Part shown: positions 9,426-18,557 of the stretch, in pieces
Layout: the number at the start of each line of letters is the position of its first letter
Position numbering within the stretch: position 1 is the stretch's first letter
Assembly (NCBI GenBank): GCA_951813285.1
Contig: OX638355.1
Location: 194,001 to 258,000 of the forward strand
Direction: 5' to 3'
Origin: Terriglobia bacterium
GTDB lineage: Bacteria > Acidobacteriota > Terriglobia > Versatilivoradales > Versatilivoraceae
Length of the DNA: 64,000 nucleotides
Position numbers and translations under genes: made by a program
The notes under the pieces: model-generated
Database searches by the model: none
Seen by the model: the letters and a program-made list of their open reading frames with translations, nothing else
What the model was told of the DNA's origin: nothing

Positions 9426-10796
9426 ATGAATCGTCGCCAGGCACTGAAGAATCTGGGAAGCGGGTTCGGCCTGCTTTCGCTGGCCCATCTGCTGGCCAGG
9501 ACAGGCCTTGTCCGGGAGGCCGGGGCCGCTCCAGGGCTTCACTTTCCCGCCAGGGCCAAGCGGATGGTCTACCTGTGCCTCAACGGCGGGCCCTCCCACG
9601 TGGACACCTTCGACCCCAAGCCCATGCTCGCCAAGTACGATGGGCAAACCGTTCCCGAAAGCATGAAGCTGGAAAACGCCAAGGGCATCCTGATGAAGTC
9701 GCCCTTTCGATTCCAGCGGCACGGCCAAAGCGGACTGGAAGTCAGCGAGATCTTTCCCAAGCTGGCCCGCTTGATCGACGACTGCTGCGTCGTTCGTTCC
9801 ATGCACGGCGACAGCTCGGGTCACGGCATCAGCCTGCTGCAGATGAACAGCGGTCACCTCACCGCCGGCCATCCCTCCATGGGATCCTGGATCACCTATG
9901 GGTTGGGCAGTGACAACCATAACCTGCCCGGATTTATCGTCCTCTGCCCCGGCCTGCCCGTCATGGGAGCCCAGTTGTGGACCTCGGGTTTCCTTCCGGC
10001 CATCCACCAGGGGGCTCACCTGCGCAATCGGGACGAGTTGGACCCGGCCAAGCTCATCCACTACATCCAGGGGGCCCGGCCCGACCACCAGGAGCAGCGC
10101 CGCCAGCTCGATCTCTTGTCCCGCCTCAACCGGCTGGACATGTCCCGGGAAGGAGAGAACGCCGAACTGGAAACCAGCATCCAGTCCATGGAGCTGGCCT
10201 TCCGCATGCAGACCGAGGCCCTGGACGCCTTCGACGTGCGCAAGGAGAGCCAGGCCACCCGGGACCGGTACGGAGACGGCTACTTCTCCCGCGGCTGCCT
10301 GATGGCCAGGCGGCTCCTGGAAAGAGGGGTGCGGGTGGTCCAGGTGTTCTTCGGGAACCGCAACCCCTGGGACAGCCACGCCAACATCTTCGACCAACGC
10401 GACCTGGCGGCTCTCTCCGACGGGCCCATCGCCTCCCTGATCGGCGACCTCAAGACGCTGGGGCTGCTGGAGGACACCATCGTCATGGTGGGTGGAGAAT
10501 TCGGCAGATTGCCGACCCGGGACGGGGTCTACTACGGCCGGGGGCACAACAACCGCGGCTTTACGGTCCTGCTGGCCGGCGGGGGCTTCCGCGGAGGCAT
10601 GGCCTACGGGGCCACCGACGACTTCGGTTTCGCCGCGGCCGACAAACCGGTCCACATGCACGACCTCCACGCCACCCTGCTGCATCAGCTCGGCCTGGAC
10701 CACACCAAGCTCACCTTCCGCCACAGCGGCCGCGACTTCCGCCTGACCGACGTCGGCGGCAAAGTGGTCAAGGAGATCGTCACCGGGGTCGGCTAA
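9426..10796 (+). CDS. DUF1501 protein with Tat signal
   Basis: A 456-residue protein beginning MNRRQALKNLGSG, a twin-arginine-type export signal followed by a hydrophobic stretch. The sulfatase-like fold is suggested by the metal-site region PSHVDTFDPKP near residue 60 and by NPWDSH and GGEFGR later, as in DUF1501 proteins. It begins 34 nt after the DUF1553 gene, the usual partnership. An upstream in-frame GTG (9411) is possible, but the ATG places the twin arginines at the N-terminus. Confidence 0.9.
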   Translation: MNRRQALKNLGSGFGLLSLAHLLARTGLVREAGAAPGLHFPARAKRMVYLCLNGGPSHVDTFDPKPMLAKYDGQTVPESMKLENAKGILMKSPFRFQRHGQSGLEVSEIFPKLARLIDDCCVVRSMHGDSSGHGISLLQMNSGHLTAGHPSMGSWITYGLGSDNHNLPGFIVLCPGLPVMGAQLWTSGFLPAIHQGAHLRNRDELDPAKLIHYIQGARPDHQEQRRQLDLLSRLNRLDMSREGENAELETSIQSMELAFRMQTEALDAFDVRKESQATRDRYGDGYFSRGCLMARRLLERGVRVVQVFFGNRNPWDSHANIFDQRDLAALSDGPIASLIGDLKTLGLLEDTIVMVGGEFGRLPTRDGVYYGRGHNNRGFTVLLAGGGFRGGMAYGATDDFGFAAADKPVHMHDLHATLLHQLGLDHTKLTFRHSGRDFRLTDVGGKVVKEIVTGVG

Positions 10797-10807
10797 AGGA
10801 AAAAGAG

Positions 10808-11060
10808 AAATCCACGAAGGGGCACGAAGGACGACGAAGGGCCACGAAGAACAACCAAAAAGAAAACCCCGGGCGCCAGCCCGGGGCCTGATAGGTCTCC
10901 CTCCCAATAACCACGTCACTCCGGATGGATAGGAATTCTTGAATGATTCCCGGGCGCCAGCCCGGGATCGAGTGGAGCGGCGAAGCCGCGGCAGCACTTA
11001 GCCGTGGGCGTAAGCCCATGGATACGAGTGCCCCTCCCCCCGAGCCGCGTAGGCGGCGGC
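10808..11060. repeat. Intergenic repeat block (CACGAAGG and GCCAGCCCGGG families)
   Basis: It starts with a CACGAAGG-type segment (10808-10855), then an ACCCCGGGCGCCAGCCCGGG hairpin (from about 10865), and another copy with the modules GCCGCGGCAGCA and CGTGGGCGTAAGCCCATGG (10951-11022). No coding frame here looks real. From 11061 to 11290 I see only short matches to a GATGAACAGGATTTACAGGAT-type segment. Confidence 0.7.
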
Positions 11061-11289
11061 AGCGCGTGGGGCCGCTGCGCCCAATACCCCGACGCCGCGT
11101 TCGGTTTCCGCGTCGAGCATGCGTCGATCCCTTATCGACATGAATTCTTTACATGGATGAACAGGATTTACAGGATTATTCCTGGGAGCCGGTTGTCCCC
11201 TAATCCTGGGCACCCGCAGTGCTTCGAGCCAGCTTCGCGTGCAGCGGCTTCTCGCCCTGTTTATCCTATCTATCCTGTGTATCCGTGTT

Positions 11290-11890
11290 TCCTCAGGAAA
11301 GAATACTTGATCCCCGGGCCCCAGCCCGGGATCGAGTGGAGCCGCGAAGCGGCGGCAGCAGGTAGCCGTGGGCGTAAGCCCATGGAAAACGGATCCCAAC
11401 CCCGAGCCGCGTAGGCGGCGTCAGCAATTGTCGATGGAATTCGCTCTCAAACCCGCCGCACCGCGGCCACCCCAATTTGCCCCGGAAGACTCCCCCAAAC
11501 AGAAAACCCCGGGCGCCAGCACGGGGGATTCCAATCGAGCCGCGAAGCGGCGGCAGCGGGTAGCCGTGGGCGTAAGCCCATGGAAAACGGATCCCAACCC
11601 CGAGCCGCGTAGGCGGCGTCAGCAATCATCCGCGGTATTCGATCTCAAACCTGCCGGACCGCGCCCACCCCAGTCTGCACCCTGAAGACTCCCCCAAACA
11701 GAAACCCCCTGGGCGCCAGCCCGGGGATTCCAATCGAGCCGCGAAGCGGCGGCAGCAGGTAGCCGTGGGCGTAAGCCCATGGAAAACGGATCCCAACCCC
11801 GAGCCGCGTAGGCGGCGTCAGCAATCATCCGCGGTATTCGATCTCAAACCTGCCGGACCGCGCCCACCCCAGTCTGCACCCTGAAGACTC
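11290..11890. repeat. Three tandem copies of a ~198-bp repeat
   Basis: Units begin near 11290, 11488 and 11686, with a period of 198-200 bp measured on GAAGACTC landmarks (11485, 11683, 11883). Each unit holds a GC hairpin (GGGCGCCAGC(A/C)CGGGG), GCCGCGAAGCGGCGGCAGC, CGTGGGCGTAAGCCCATGG, and GAGCCGCGTAGGCGGCGTCAGC. The second and third copies are almost identical; the first is more diverged. Confidence 0.85.
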
Positions 11891-11891
11891 C

Positions 11892-11924
11892 AAAAAACAA
11901 AACCCCCGGCCTGAGCACGGGGGT
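11892..11924 (-). terminator. Rho-independent terminator of the LRR gene
   Basis: On the minus strand CCCCC, an 11-nt inner part and GGGGG are followed by TTTTGTTTTTT, about 45 nt after the stop codon of the LRR gene. Confidence 0.75.
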
Positions 11925-11967
11925 TCGAGTTGAACCGCAAATGTTTTAGCAGCCTTCAGAAGCCAAA

Positions 11968-12615
11968 CTAGGACTTCTCTTCCTTCTTCTCTTCCGTTTC
12001 CTCTTCTTCCGGCACTTCCGATTCCTTCCAGCCGACGTCGATCTTGCAGTCGGGCAGAGCCTTCTGCAGTTTCTCTACTCCCGCCTCGGTCACCTTGGTC
12101 TGCCACAAGTAGAGATTCTTGAGCCCCTTCAAACCCTCCAGGTGGGCCAGCCCGGCGTCGGTGATGCCGGTTTGATAGAGGTTGATGTAGGCCAGGTTCT
12201 GCAGATCTTTCAGATTCGCCAGGCCGGCGTCCGAAACCTTGGTCCTCTCCAGGTGGAGGCGCGTCAGCGAAGTCAATCCCGCCAGGTGGGGCAATCCTTC
12301 GTCGGTCACGTCGGTCCCCCCCAAGTGAAGCCACACCAGGTTCTCTACCTCCTTCAGGACACCCAGCTCCCCGTCCAGGGCCGGAGGCTGGGGCGCTCCG
12401 GGCTTGGGAGTTTCGAACTGGCGCAACCCGTCATGGTTGCGGCCCAGGTGGAAATAGACCTCGAGGCCGTCGTCGTTCTGGGCGATCTTCATGACCTTGC
12501 CGCCGAGCTGCTCGACTTTCTGGACAATCGCCGGATCAGATCCCCCCTCCTGCTGGGCCGCAGCCGACCCGATCATCGCGAAGGAGATCCAAACCGCCAT
12601 GGTGATGTTCCGCAT
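11968..12615 (-). CDS. Secreted leucine-rich-repeat protein
   Basis: A 215-residue protein with a signal peptide (MRNITMAVWISFAMIGSAAAQ). From about residue 85 there are four to five repeats of about 24 residues of the type LxxLxxLxLxxTxVTDxGLxxL. The tail is very acidic and basic (EEEETEEKKEEKS). The start at 12615 is supported by AAGGAAGG 8 nt upstream on the minus strand; the frame is open further upstream but without a signal. LRR proteins of this kind usually bind other proteins at the cell surface; no ligand can be inferred. Confidence 0.85.
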   Translation of the reverse strand: MRNITMAVWISFAMIGSAAAQQEGGSDPAIVQKVEQLGGKVMKIAQNDDGLEVYFHLGRNHDGLRQFETPKPGAPQPPALDGELGVLKEVENLVWLHLGGTDVTDEGLPHLAGLTSLTRLHLERTKVSDAGLANLKDLQNLAYINLYQTGITDAGLAHLEGLKGLKNLYLWQTKVTEAGVEKLQKALPDCKIDVGWKESEVPEEEETEEKKEEKS

Positions 12616-13338
12616 GGAAACCTTCCTTTCCTGAACCCGGGATGGGCCTGTGATCTGCTCGACCCCGCCGGCAACTCCATCGTGAACTCGCCCCGACGTG
12701 CCTGCGGCGCCGGTCCTGGTTCTCGACCCCTGGAAGCACCGAAACCATCCGGTTCGCCCGAGGCCGCGCTCCATTATACTCCTATAGTCGGTGACAGCAA
12801 TCCCCGGACCGGTTTGCCGGTCGCAGAGGGTCTCGGCCGTCGATTACGGGCGTTGGGTTGCGCGGCGTTCCCACCACTCTCCGCCTTATGGGGCAAAAGC
12901 GACGTCACGGAATGACGCCCCCTGGGAGCGCGGGCGTACCGCCCGCACAAGGCCCGGCACAGCTTCGCCTTTCGCCTCCACTTCGATCAACCCGCAATGG
13001 CGCCATTGCTCCCCTTCCGCCCGACTGATGCAATGCCCGACGACAGTATCGCTTCCTGCAGCTTCGATCGCCCGGTTCGCGACGAGAGACATCTCCGACC
13101 AGTCAGGCGCATCCCGGCGGAGAACCCCGTTCAAGGACACCCGGTGTGGTCGGCCAGGGGCCGGCGGAGGAGGGCGTCGGCAGGGGCAGGATGCGGGCGG
13201 GACGCCCGCGCTCCCGGGGGGATGCCGCCCGGCTGGGCGGAGGGAGTCTGACCTGCAACCCGCCACGCTTCGACGCCTTGTCGGAGCCGGCCTCTTGAAG
13301 TAGAATCCCGATCTCGAATTCAGTAAGGGGAAAGCCCA
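12616..13338. repeat. Gene-free stretch with an inverted REP-like pair
   Basis: The only structure I see is the GGGAGCGCGGGCG...GCCCGC repeat at 12923-12946 and its inverted copy at 13193-13220. Open frames here lack ribosome sites and recognizable content. Confidence 0.6.
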
Positions 13339-13707
13339 ATGGTCGATGCCGCCCAGTTGACTCGCTGGCTGGACAAGCTCAGGAAGGGCACGCTCACCGA
13401 ACAGGATCTACAGGAAGCCCTGGAGGAGCTCAAACAGCGGGGCAACGGTGCTCCGGCGCCCCAGAAGCTGCTTTACCTCCAGACCCACAGCACCGCCGTG
13501 GACTCGCCGGTCAACGGCATGTCCATCGTGGAGGGGGGCGAAGTGCGGCTGCCGCCCGACGACTACGAGGACTGGCCCTACCACACGGTGCTGGATGCCC
13601 TGCAGGACGGGTGGCGGGTGGTCAAGTTTCCCGAGCTGTCCCTGCTGTTTGACCATCCCGACGAAGTCGACCGCTGGCTGGGGTGCGAGTTCATCCTGGA
13701 GAAATAG
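13339..13707 (+). CDS. Conserved-looking hypothetical protein, 122 aa
   Basis: I do not recognize the family. The N-terminal half is a helical, charged segment (MVDAAQLTRWLDKLRKGTLTE to about 35). The second half has aromatic and acidic residues (DYEDWPYHT, LLFDHPDEVDRW). There is no signal peptide or membrane segment. GGGGAAA lies 6 nt before the ATG. Its stop is 11 nt before the start of the dioxygenase gene, so the two are probably one transcript and one process. Confidence 0.75.
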   Translation: MVDAAQLTRWLDKLRKGTLTEQDLQEALEELKQRGNGAPAPQKLLYLQTHSTAVDSPVNGMSIVEGGEVRLPPDDYEDWPYHTVLDALQDGWRVVKFPELSLLFDHPDEVDRWLGCEFILEK

Positions 13708-13718
13708 GGAGACCGGCC

Positions 13719-14540
13719 GTGGCGCTGGGAAAATACGACTGCAAGCCGACTCTCACCGACCAGCAGATGATGGATTTCTGCCGCAACGGATACCTGATGC
13801 TGGAGGGCGTAGTCTCCGGCGAAATTAACCGCAGGACCATCGAGTTCATGAAGGACCACGACGTGGAGGAGCCGGTTGAGATCCTGGAGGAAGAGTGGTT
13901 CGTGGATGCGGTCATCAAGAATCCGCAGGGCGCCGGCGCCGTCCGCTCCCTGCTGGGTCGGGATTTCCTCCTGCCCCTGGTCATGAGCAGCCACCGCATT
14001 CAATGCCCCGGCCCGGCCCAGCCCTGGCACCCGGACGCCGGCTCCATCTCAGCCCCGCGGCTGGACTACCTGCAGGTGTTCTACTACCCCAGCGGCGCCA
14101 CCCGGGAGACGGGGCCCACCGAGCTGATTCCCGGGAGCCATCTCAGCCAGGCCCGCAACGCCTTCCTGGGACGTCTCCGCAGCCTGAAGCCGGCGGTGTC
14201 CACGGCCTCACCCCCCGGGTCCATCGTCATCACGGCCTACTCGATCGTCCACCGACGCAGCCCGAGCACCGCCACCGGCGTCCGCGACAACCTGAAGTAC
14301 AACTACTGGCGCACCACTCCGCCCCAACGCGACTGGGTGGTGGACCCCAACTTCAACTTCTCGTGGCACAAGAACGTACTGCCGCCCTTCAGCGTTTCCG
14401 CCGCCCGGATGTTTGCCTGGCTCTGCGGGGAGGACTGGGAGCACACGGGCGGCCAGGCCTGGCCCTGCTTCACCGCCGGCGTCTACGACTTCGACCAAGT
14501 CGGTCTGCCCAAGGGCTTGCGCCGTGATCGGGAAGGATAG
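13719..14540 (+). CDS. Phytanoyl-CoA dioxygenase (PhyH) family protein
   Basis: A 273-residue Fe(II)/2-oxoglutarate-type oxygenase. The HxD iron ligands are visible as H104-P-D106 (QPWHPDAGS), and a distal His fits H178 (YSIVHRRS); GPTELIPGSH is also typical of the family. The GTG at 13719, preceded by AGGGAG, is preferred over an upstream start that would overlap the previous gene. Substrates in this family range from acyl-CoA to small natural products, so the reaction cannot be specified. It probably shares a transcript with the 122-aa protein upstream. Confidence 0.85.
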   Translation: MALGKYDCKPTLTDQQMMDFCRNGYLMLEGVVSGEINRRTIEFMKDHDVEEPVEILEEEWFVDAVIKNPQGAGAVRSLLGRDFLLPLVMSSHRIQCPGPAQPWHPDAGSISAPRLDYLQVFYYPSGATRETGPTELIPGSHLSQARNAFLGRLRSLKPAVSTASPPGSIVITAYSIVHRRSPSTATGVRDNLKYNYWRTTPPQRDWVVDPNFNFSWHKNVLPPFSVSAARMFAWLCGEDWEHTGGQAWPCFTAGVYDFDQVGLPKGLRRDREG

Positions 14541-14684
14541 TTAACAGCGCATTCGTCGTCCCGCTCCGGATCGGCGAGGTCTTTCCACCCCAACCTGTCG
14601 GAAGAGGACCGGCAACAGCGCCCGCTCCGACAGGCCACCAACCAGGGCCGACCCCGCGGGGCCTCCCCGACCAACACCTGTACC

Positions 14685-15923
14685 ATGCCATCGGCCGACC
14701 ACCATCCCGAAGACGAAGTCTCGCGCCGGCGGCGGCGGCTGGCTATCGCCGTCCTGATCATCTTCAACCTCACTTCCTATAACGGGGTCATGGGCGTTTT
14801 CAGTCCCCGACTCCGCGAATATTTCTCCCTCACCTATGAGCAGTGGGGAACCATGTCGGGCCTGGGCAGTCTGGGTCAAACGGTGTCCCTGTTGCTGGTG
14901 GGCTTCGTGATCGCCCGATTCGGGGTGCGGCGGATCACCGAACTGTCCCTGGGCGGCGTCGGCGCCTGCTTTCTGTTGATCGGCCAAGGCGCCAGCCTGC
15001 TCGCCCTGAAAGTCAGCCTGGCCTTTCAGGGATTTTTCGGGGGTTTTTCCAGGTCATCCCTCCCCGCCTACCTGGTGGCTCTCTATCCGTCACACAAACG
15101 GCGGATGATTTCGCTCCAGTTGACCTGCGGTTCCGTCATGGGCATCGTCATTCCGCTGTGGGCCAACCAGCTCTTGATCTGGTCTCGAGCGGGGGGGGAC
15201 GAGGCATTGGCCAGGCTGTTTTTCTCGCCATTCCTGGTCGCCGGGGGCGTGGTCCTCTGCGCTTGGGCCCTGCTGAGTTTCAGCAGGCAGCCGGACTTCC
15301 AAAACGTTCAAACCCCCGGCGCACGCCTGCACCTTCGTCCGCTGCTGGGAATCCGTCCGTTGGCCGTCGTGCTGCTGGTGACCCTGCATGCCTCGGCCGA
15401 CGGAGCCATGTATGAATTCCTTCCCATGTTCATGGACCACCATTTCAAGGAGCTTCCGGTCGCTCCGGCCGTGGCTCTGGTAGGCCATAACGTGGCCTAC
15501 CTCATCACCCGCTCGCTGCTCTCCCTGCTTCCGGAAGGCACGGGCCAGCGGGCCATTCTGATTCTGTCCGGCCCCATCGGCGGGTCCCTCCTGCTGGTGA
15601 TGCTCTGGCAGGGCAATGCCCTCAGCGTCCCCCTGATCTACACCCTGGCCAGCCTCTTTTACGCCGCCGAATTCCCGGTGCTTCTCAGCGAGATCTCCTC
15701 CCGCTCCATGGCCCACTTCGCCGCGGTCATGTCCGCGGGCTACCTGGTCAGCAACCCCGTCTCCTTTCTGCTGATGAAGGGAACGGGCCGCCTGGTGGAC
15801 ACCACCGGCGACTTCCGGGTAGCCCTGAGCGTAGCCGCCTGCGGCTTCATCCTCTTCGGCCTGGTGGCGGCCGTGGCGGGACTGGGCAAGCGGCCAAACT
15901 CCGACAAGCCCGCGGCCGCCTGA
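14685..15923 (+). CDS. Major facilitator superfamily transporter
   Basis: A 412-residue protein with about 12 hydrophobic helices. Early helices contain NGVMGVFSPRL and YEQWGTMSGLGSLGQ, and the loop after helix 2 has the RFGVRR variant of the MFS motif. Hydrophobicity and length fit a single-polypeptide MFS carrier; the substrate is unknown. An internal 24-nt segment (15626-15649) recurs exactly at 19231-19254 in a non-coding stretch. Confidence 0.85.
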   Translation: MPSADHHPEDEVSRRRRRLAIAVLIIFNLTSYNGVMGVFSPRLREYFSLTYEQWGTMSGLGSLGQTVSLLLVGFVIARFGVRRITELSLGGVGACFLLIGQGASLLALKVSLAFQGFFGGFSRSSLPAYLVALYPSHKRRMISLQLTCGSVMGIVIPLWANQLLIWSRAGGDEALARLFFSPFLVAGGVVLCAWALLSFSRQPDFQNVQTPGARLHLRPLLGIRPLAVVLLVTLHASADGAMYEFLPMFMDHHFKELPVAPAVALVGHNVAYLITRSLLSLLPEGTGQRAILILSGPIGGSLLLVMLWQGNALSVPLIYTLASLFYAAEFPVLLSEISSRSMAHFAAVMSAGYLVSNPVSFLLMKGTGRLVDTTGDFRVALSVAACGFILFGLVAAVAGLGKRPNSDKPAAA

Positions 15924-16043
15924 CAGCAGAGCCTATCCCCAACAACGGCCTCGCTGAGGACCAAAAAGTCAAATCCGTTCCGTGGTCGACTCTGGCCTCC
16001 GATATGGTCTATACTGGACTATATTTTGCATCTTGGGGGTACC

Positions 16044-16328
16044 ATGGACAGTCAACATTCCGAGTCCCGCCGAGTCTGGAGAGTCGCGGAAGCCAAGGCG
16101 CGTTTGTCCGAAGTCCTGCGTCTCGCGGAAGAGGAGGGACCCCAGCATATCGGTACCAGGAAACCTTTCGTGGTCGTCCCTGCCGCCGACTGGTACGCCA
16201 ATAGGCCGGCTCGCAAACCCATGGGACAGTGGTTGGTAGACAACATGCCTCGCGGGGTGAATCTGAATGTCCCCGAAACGAGGGGGTCACGGAGAAAAAT
16301 TCCCTTTGTCACCGGCGAGGCTGAATGA
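16044..16328 (+). CDS. Phd/YefM-type antitoxin
   Basis: Ninety-four residues; the N-terminal half RVWRVAEAKARLSEVLRLAEEEGPQ is the typical Phd/YefM fold, and the C-terminal tail would wrap the toxin. The ATG at 16044, preceded by GGGGGT, is preferred over an in-frame TTG at 16026. The stop overlaps the start of the PIN toxin gene (ATGA), the usual antitoxin-first layout with translational coupling. It likely represses its own promoter; TATACT/TATATT boxes lie just upstream. Confidence 0.85.
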   Translation: MDSQHSESRRVWRVAEAKARLSEVLRLAEEEGPQHIGTRKPFVVVPAADWYANRPARKPMGQWLVDNMPRGVNLNVPETRGSRRKIPFVTGEAE

Positions 16329-16744
16329 ACGGGTTCCTTCTCGATACCAACGTGATCTCGGAGTTGACCAAGGATGCACCGCACCCGCAGGTAACGGCGT
16401 TCCTTGCCGCTCAGGAGGAGTTGTGGCTGTCAGCGGTCGTCCTGCACGAACTGGACTTTGGGCTCAACCTGCTACCCCCCGGGCGGCGCCGGGACAGTAT
16501 CAGTGCCGCATTGGCTGGGTTCGTGACGGGGTACGCGGACCGAGTCTTGCCCGTGGGTCGACCGGAAGCCGCCCAAGCGGCCGCTCTGAGAGCACGAGCC
16601 CATCGCTCCGGACGGGTACTCGATCTGGGTGATGCCCTTATCGGCGGGACGGCCATGGCCAATAGGCTCTCGGTTGCAACAAGAAATGTCGGGGATTTTG
16701 CCGACCTCGGCTTCGAGGTCGTCAACCCTTGGGAATCATCGTGA
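16325..16744 (+). CDS. vapC: PIN-domain toxin (VapC family)
   Basis: A 139-residue PIN ribonuclease. The first acidic residue is in FLLDTNVISEL (D7), the central one in VLHELDFGL, and later ones in DLGDALIGGTA and TRNVGDF, in family order. It would cleave RNA when freed from the antitoxin encoded just before it, with which it overlaps by 4 nt. A complete pair; nothing looks broken. Confidence 0.9.
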   Translation: MNGFLLDTNVISELTKDAPHPQVTAFLAAQEELWLSAVVLHELDFGLNLLPPGRRRDSISAALAGFVTGYADRVLPVGRPEAAQAAALRARAHRSGRVLDLGDALIGGTAMANRLSVATRNVGDFADLGFEVVNPWESS

Positions 16745-16757
16745 CCGGTGTGGCATA

Positions 16758-18038
16758 GGGGACGTTGCTGAATAACTAGTAGTATGATTCCAATATAATA
16801 TTGCAATTCAGCACCGATCCCTTGTACTCTGGAGTCCTCGACATCCGGTGGCTTCGGAGAGATTTCGGTGCCCTTCACAAGCCGACGAGCCAGTCTGGTC
16901 CTCAGTGACGAGGTGCGAGCGAGGCTGGAGGGAATTAGCCGGTCCCGTTCGGAGTCGGCGCAGCATGTGGAACGGGCCAGGATTTTACTGGGCTACGCTG
17001 GGCGCCAGACCGTCTCAGCGATTGCTCGCGCGCTGGGCACGAACCGGCCCAAGGTGGAGCGGTGCGTCGACAAGGGTCTGCAACTGGGCGCGCTGGCGGC
17101 GCTGGGGGACCTGCCGCGCAAGGGGCGTCCCGGGACCATCTCCTCGGAGGCGCGTGCCTGGGTGGTTTCGCTGGCTTGCGTCAAGCCGAAGGCACTGGGC
17201 TACCCGGAGGAGCTATGGACGACCCGTCTGCTGGCAAGTCATGTTCGTGCCCACTGCGAGCAGGCGGGCCACCCGAGTCTGGCGAAGCTGGCACGCGGCA
17301 CGGTCTCGAAGATACTGGCGGGTCACCGGCTACGGCCGCACAAGATCGAGTATTATCTGGAGAAACGCGATCCGGAATTCGACACGAAGATGGCCCAAGT
17401 ACTGGTGGTGTACAAACTGGTTGAACTGGCCCGCCAGCGGAAGGACGCCCCGAAGGGCCCGTTGACGGTCTTTGTCTCCTACGACGAGAAGCCGGGCATC
17501 CAGGCCATTGGCGGGGTGGCTCCCGACCTGCCGCCCAAGCCGGGCAAACATGTCGGCACGGGGCGTGATTACGAGTACCAGCGGCATGGAACGCTGACGC
17601 TGATGGCAGGACTGGATCTGATGACCGGTCAGATACACCGGGCTGTGGTGGAGCGGCACCGGAGCCGGGAGTTCGTGGCCTTCCTGCGGCAGTTGGACCG
17701 GGCCTATCCGGCCGGGGCACGCATCCGGCTGGTGCTTGACAACCATTCGGCGCATGTCTCGAAGGAGACGCGGGCTTACTTGGCGACCATGGCGAACCGA
17801 TTCGAGTTTGTCTTCACACCCAAGCACGGCTCCTGGTTGAACATGGTCGAATCGTTCTTCGCGAAGCTGACCAACACGCTGTTGCGCGGGATGCGGGTGG
17901 AGTCCAAGGCGGAGTTGCGGCAACGCATCGAACGCTACATCGACCGGCTGAACGAAGACCCGGTGGTATTCAAGTGGACCTACAAGATGGACGAGATCTC
18001 AGTCGTGTAAATGTTGATATGTTATTTAGGAAGCGTCC
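16758..18038 (+). mobile_element. IS630-family insertion sequence
   Basis: One transposase gene bounded by imperfect inverted repeats: GGACGTTGCTGAATAAC on the left and, read inward from the right, GGACGCTTCCTAAATAAC. A TA lies outside each end (16756-16757 and 18039-18040), as expected for the IS630/Tc1-mariner superfamily. It is inserted next to, or inside, an older MITE-like relic (18041 onward). The left end matches the start of the MITE inverted repeats in this window. Confidence 0.85.
16868..18010 (+). CDS. IS630 family transposase
   Basis: A 380-residue single-frame transposase (GTG start). The N-terminus has helix-turn-helix segments (SRSESAQHVERARILL, TVSAIARALGTNRPKVERCV). The DDE catalytic residues are visible: first D in FVSYDEKPG, second in LVLDNHSAH, E in LNMVESFFAKL. 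The reading frame is intact, so the element could be active. Confidence 0.93.
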   Translation: MPFTSRRASLVLSDEVRARLEGISRSRSESAQHVERARILLGYAGRQTVSAIARALGTNRPKVERCVDKGLQLGALAALGDLPRKGRPGTISSEARAWVVSLACVKPKALGYPEELWTTRLLASHVRAHCEQAGHPSLAKLARGTVSKILAGHRLRPHKIEYYLEKRDPEFDTKMAQVLVVYKLVELARQRKDAPKGPLTVFVSYDEKPGIQAIGGVAPDLPPKPGKHVGTGRDYEYQRHGTLTLMAGLDLMTGQIHRAVVERHRSREFVAFLRQLDRAYPAGARIRLVLDNHSAHVSKETRAYLATMANRFEFVFTPKHGSWLNMVESFFAKLTNTLLRGMRVESKAELRQRIERYIDRLNEDPVVFKWTYKMDEISVV

Positions 18039-18040
18039 TA

Positions 18041-18272
18041 CTAGAATTACTGGCTGCGGCGACTCGATGACGTGCCAGCAAGAGTAGATCAAATACCACC
18101 GGCTGGCCGATCCCTCCACCAGTCTACTGACGTGTCTTGACTGAATACCTGGTGAAGCCTGTTGGCAACTGTCGGTTGCGTTTGGCGAGGTATCGGTTTC
18201 CCTCGAAATATCCACCGGGACTCCGAACCTGAGCACTGTTTTTCCTGTAATTCAACACCCCCCCTTTTCCAT
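18041..18272. mobile_element. MITE-like relic next to the IS630 element
   Basis: It ends with CCTGTAATTCAACACCCCCC, a decayed right inverted repeat of the MITE family, and begins with AGAATTACTGGCTGCGGCGA. Internal parts match two other relics: CTGCGGCGACTCGATGACGT resembles 19756 onward, and CCGACTCCGAACCTG-like sequence resembles 22660-22710. It is probably an old element cut by the IS. From 18273 to 18557 I see no gene. Confidence 0.55.
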
Positions 18273-18557
18273 GTGACCAGCTTTCGCACTGGAGTCGACG
18301 GACAAAGCCTGGCTACCCGGGTCATTCACAAATTTACCAACAGCGGCTACACCACCAACTTCGAAGCCGAAATCTGATCCGACTAATCCGTCCTGCGACA
18401 GTATAATGGCCTGACGCACCCGCCAGACTCCGGCCGACTCGTAGCAAAAAATAATAAACTCTCTTCGAACTATCTCAGGGGGAAATTCTCGTTGGGAATC
18501 TCGATCTTTAGGCAGCATAGGTGGCTCACGATTCGTCGTGAAATCTAAGTTTAAACA

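Noticed and set aside
8691-10997. A 768-codon open frame on the minus strand
   Set aside because: It lies opposite the DUF1553 and DUF1501 genes, has the low-complexity composition of an antisense GC-rich frame and no ribosome site.
11290-11890. CRISPR array
   Set aside because: The units are about 198 bp with no short conserved repeat separated by unique spacers, and there are no cas genes.
12791-13303. A 170-codon plus-strand frame
   Set aside because: It spans both arms of the inverted REP-like pair and its peptide (RPGTASPF, DARAPGG type) is the usual translation of these repeats.
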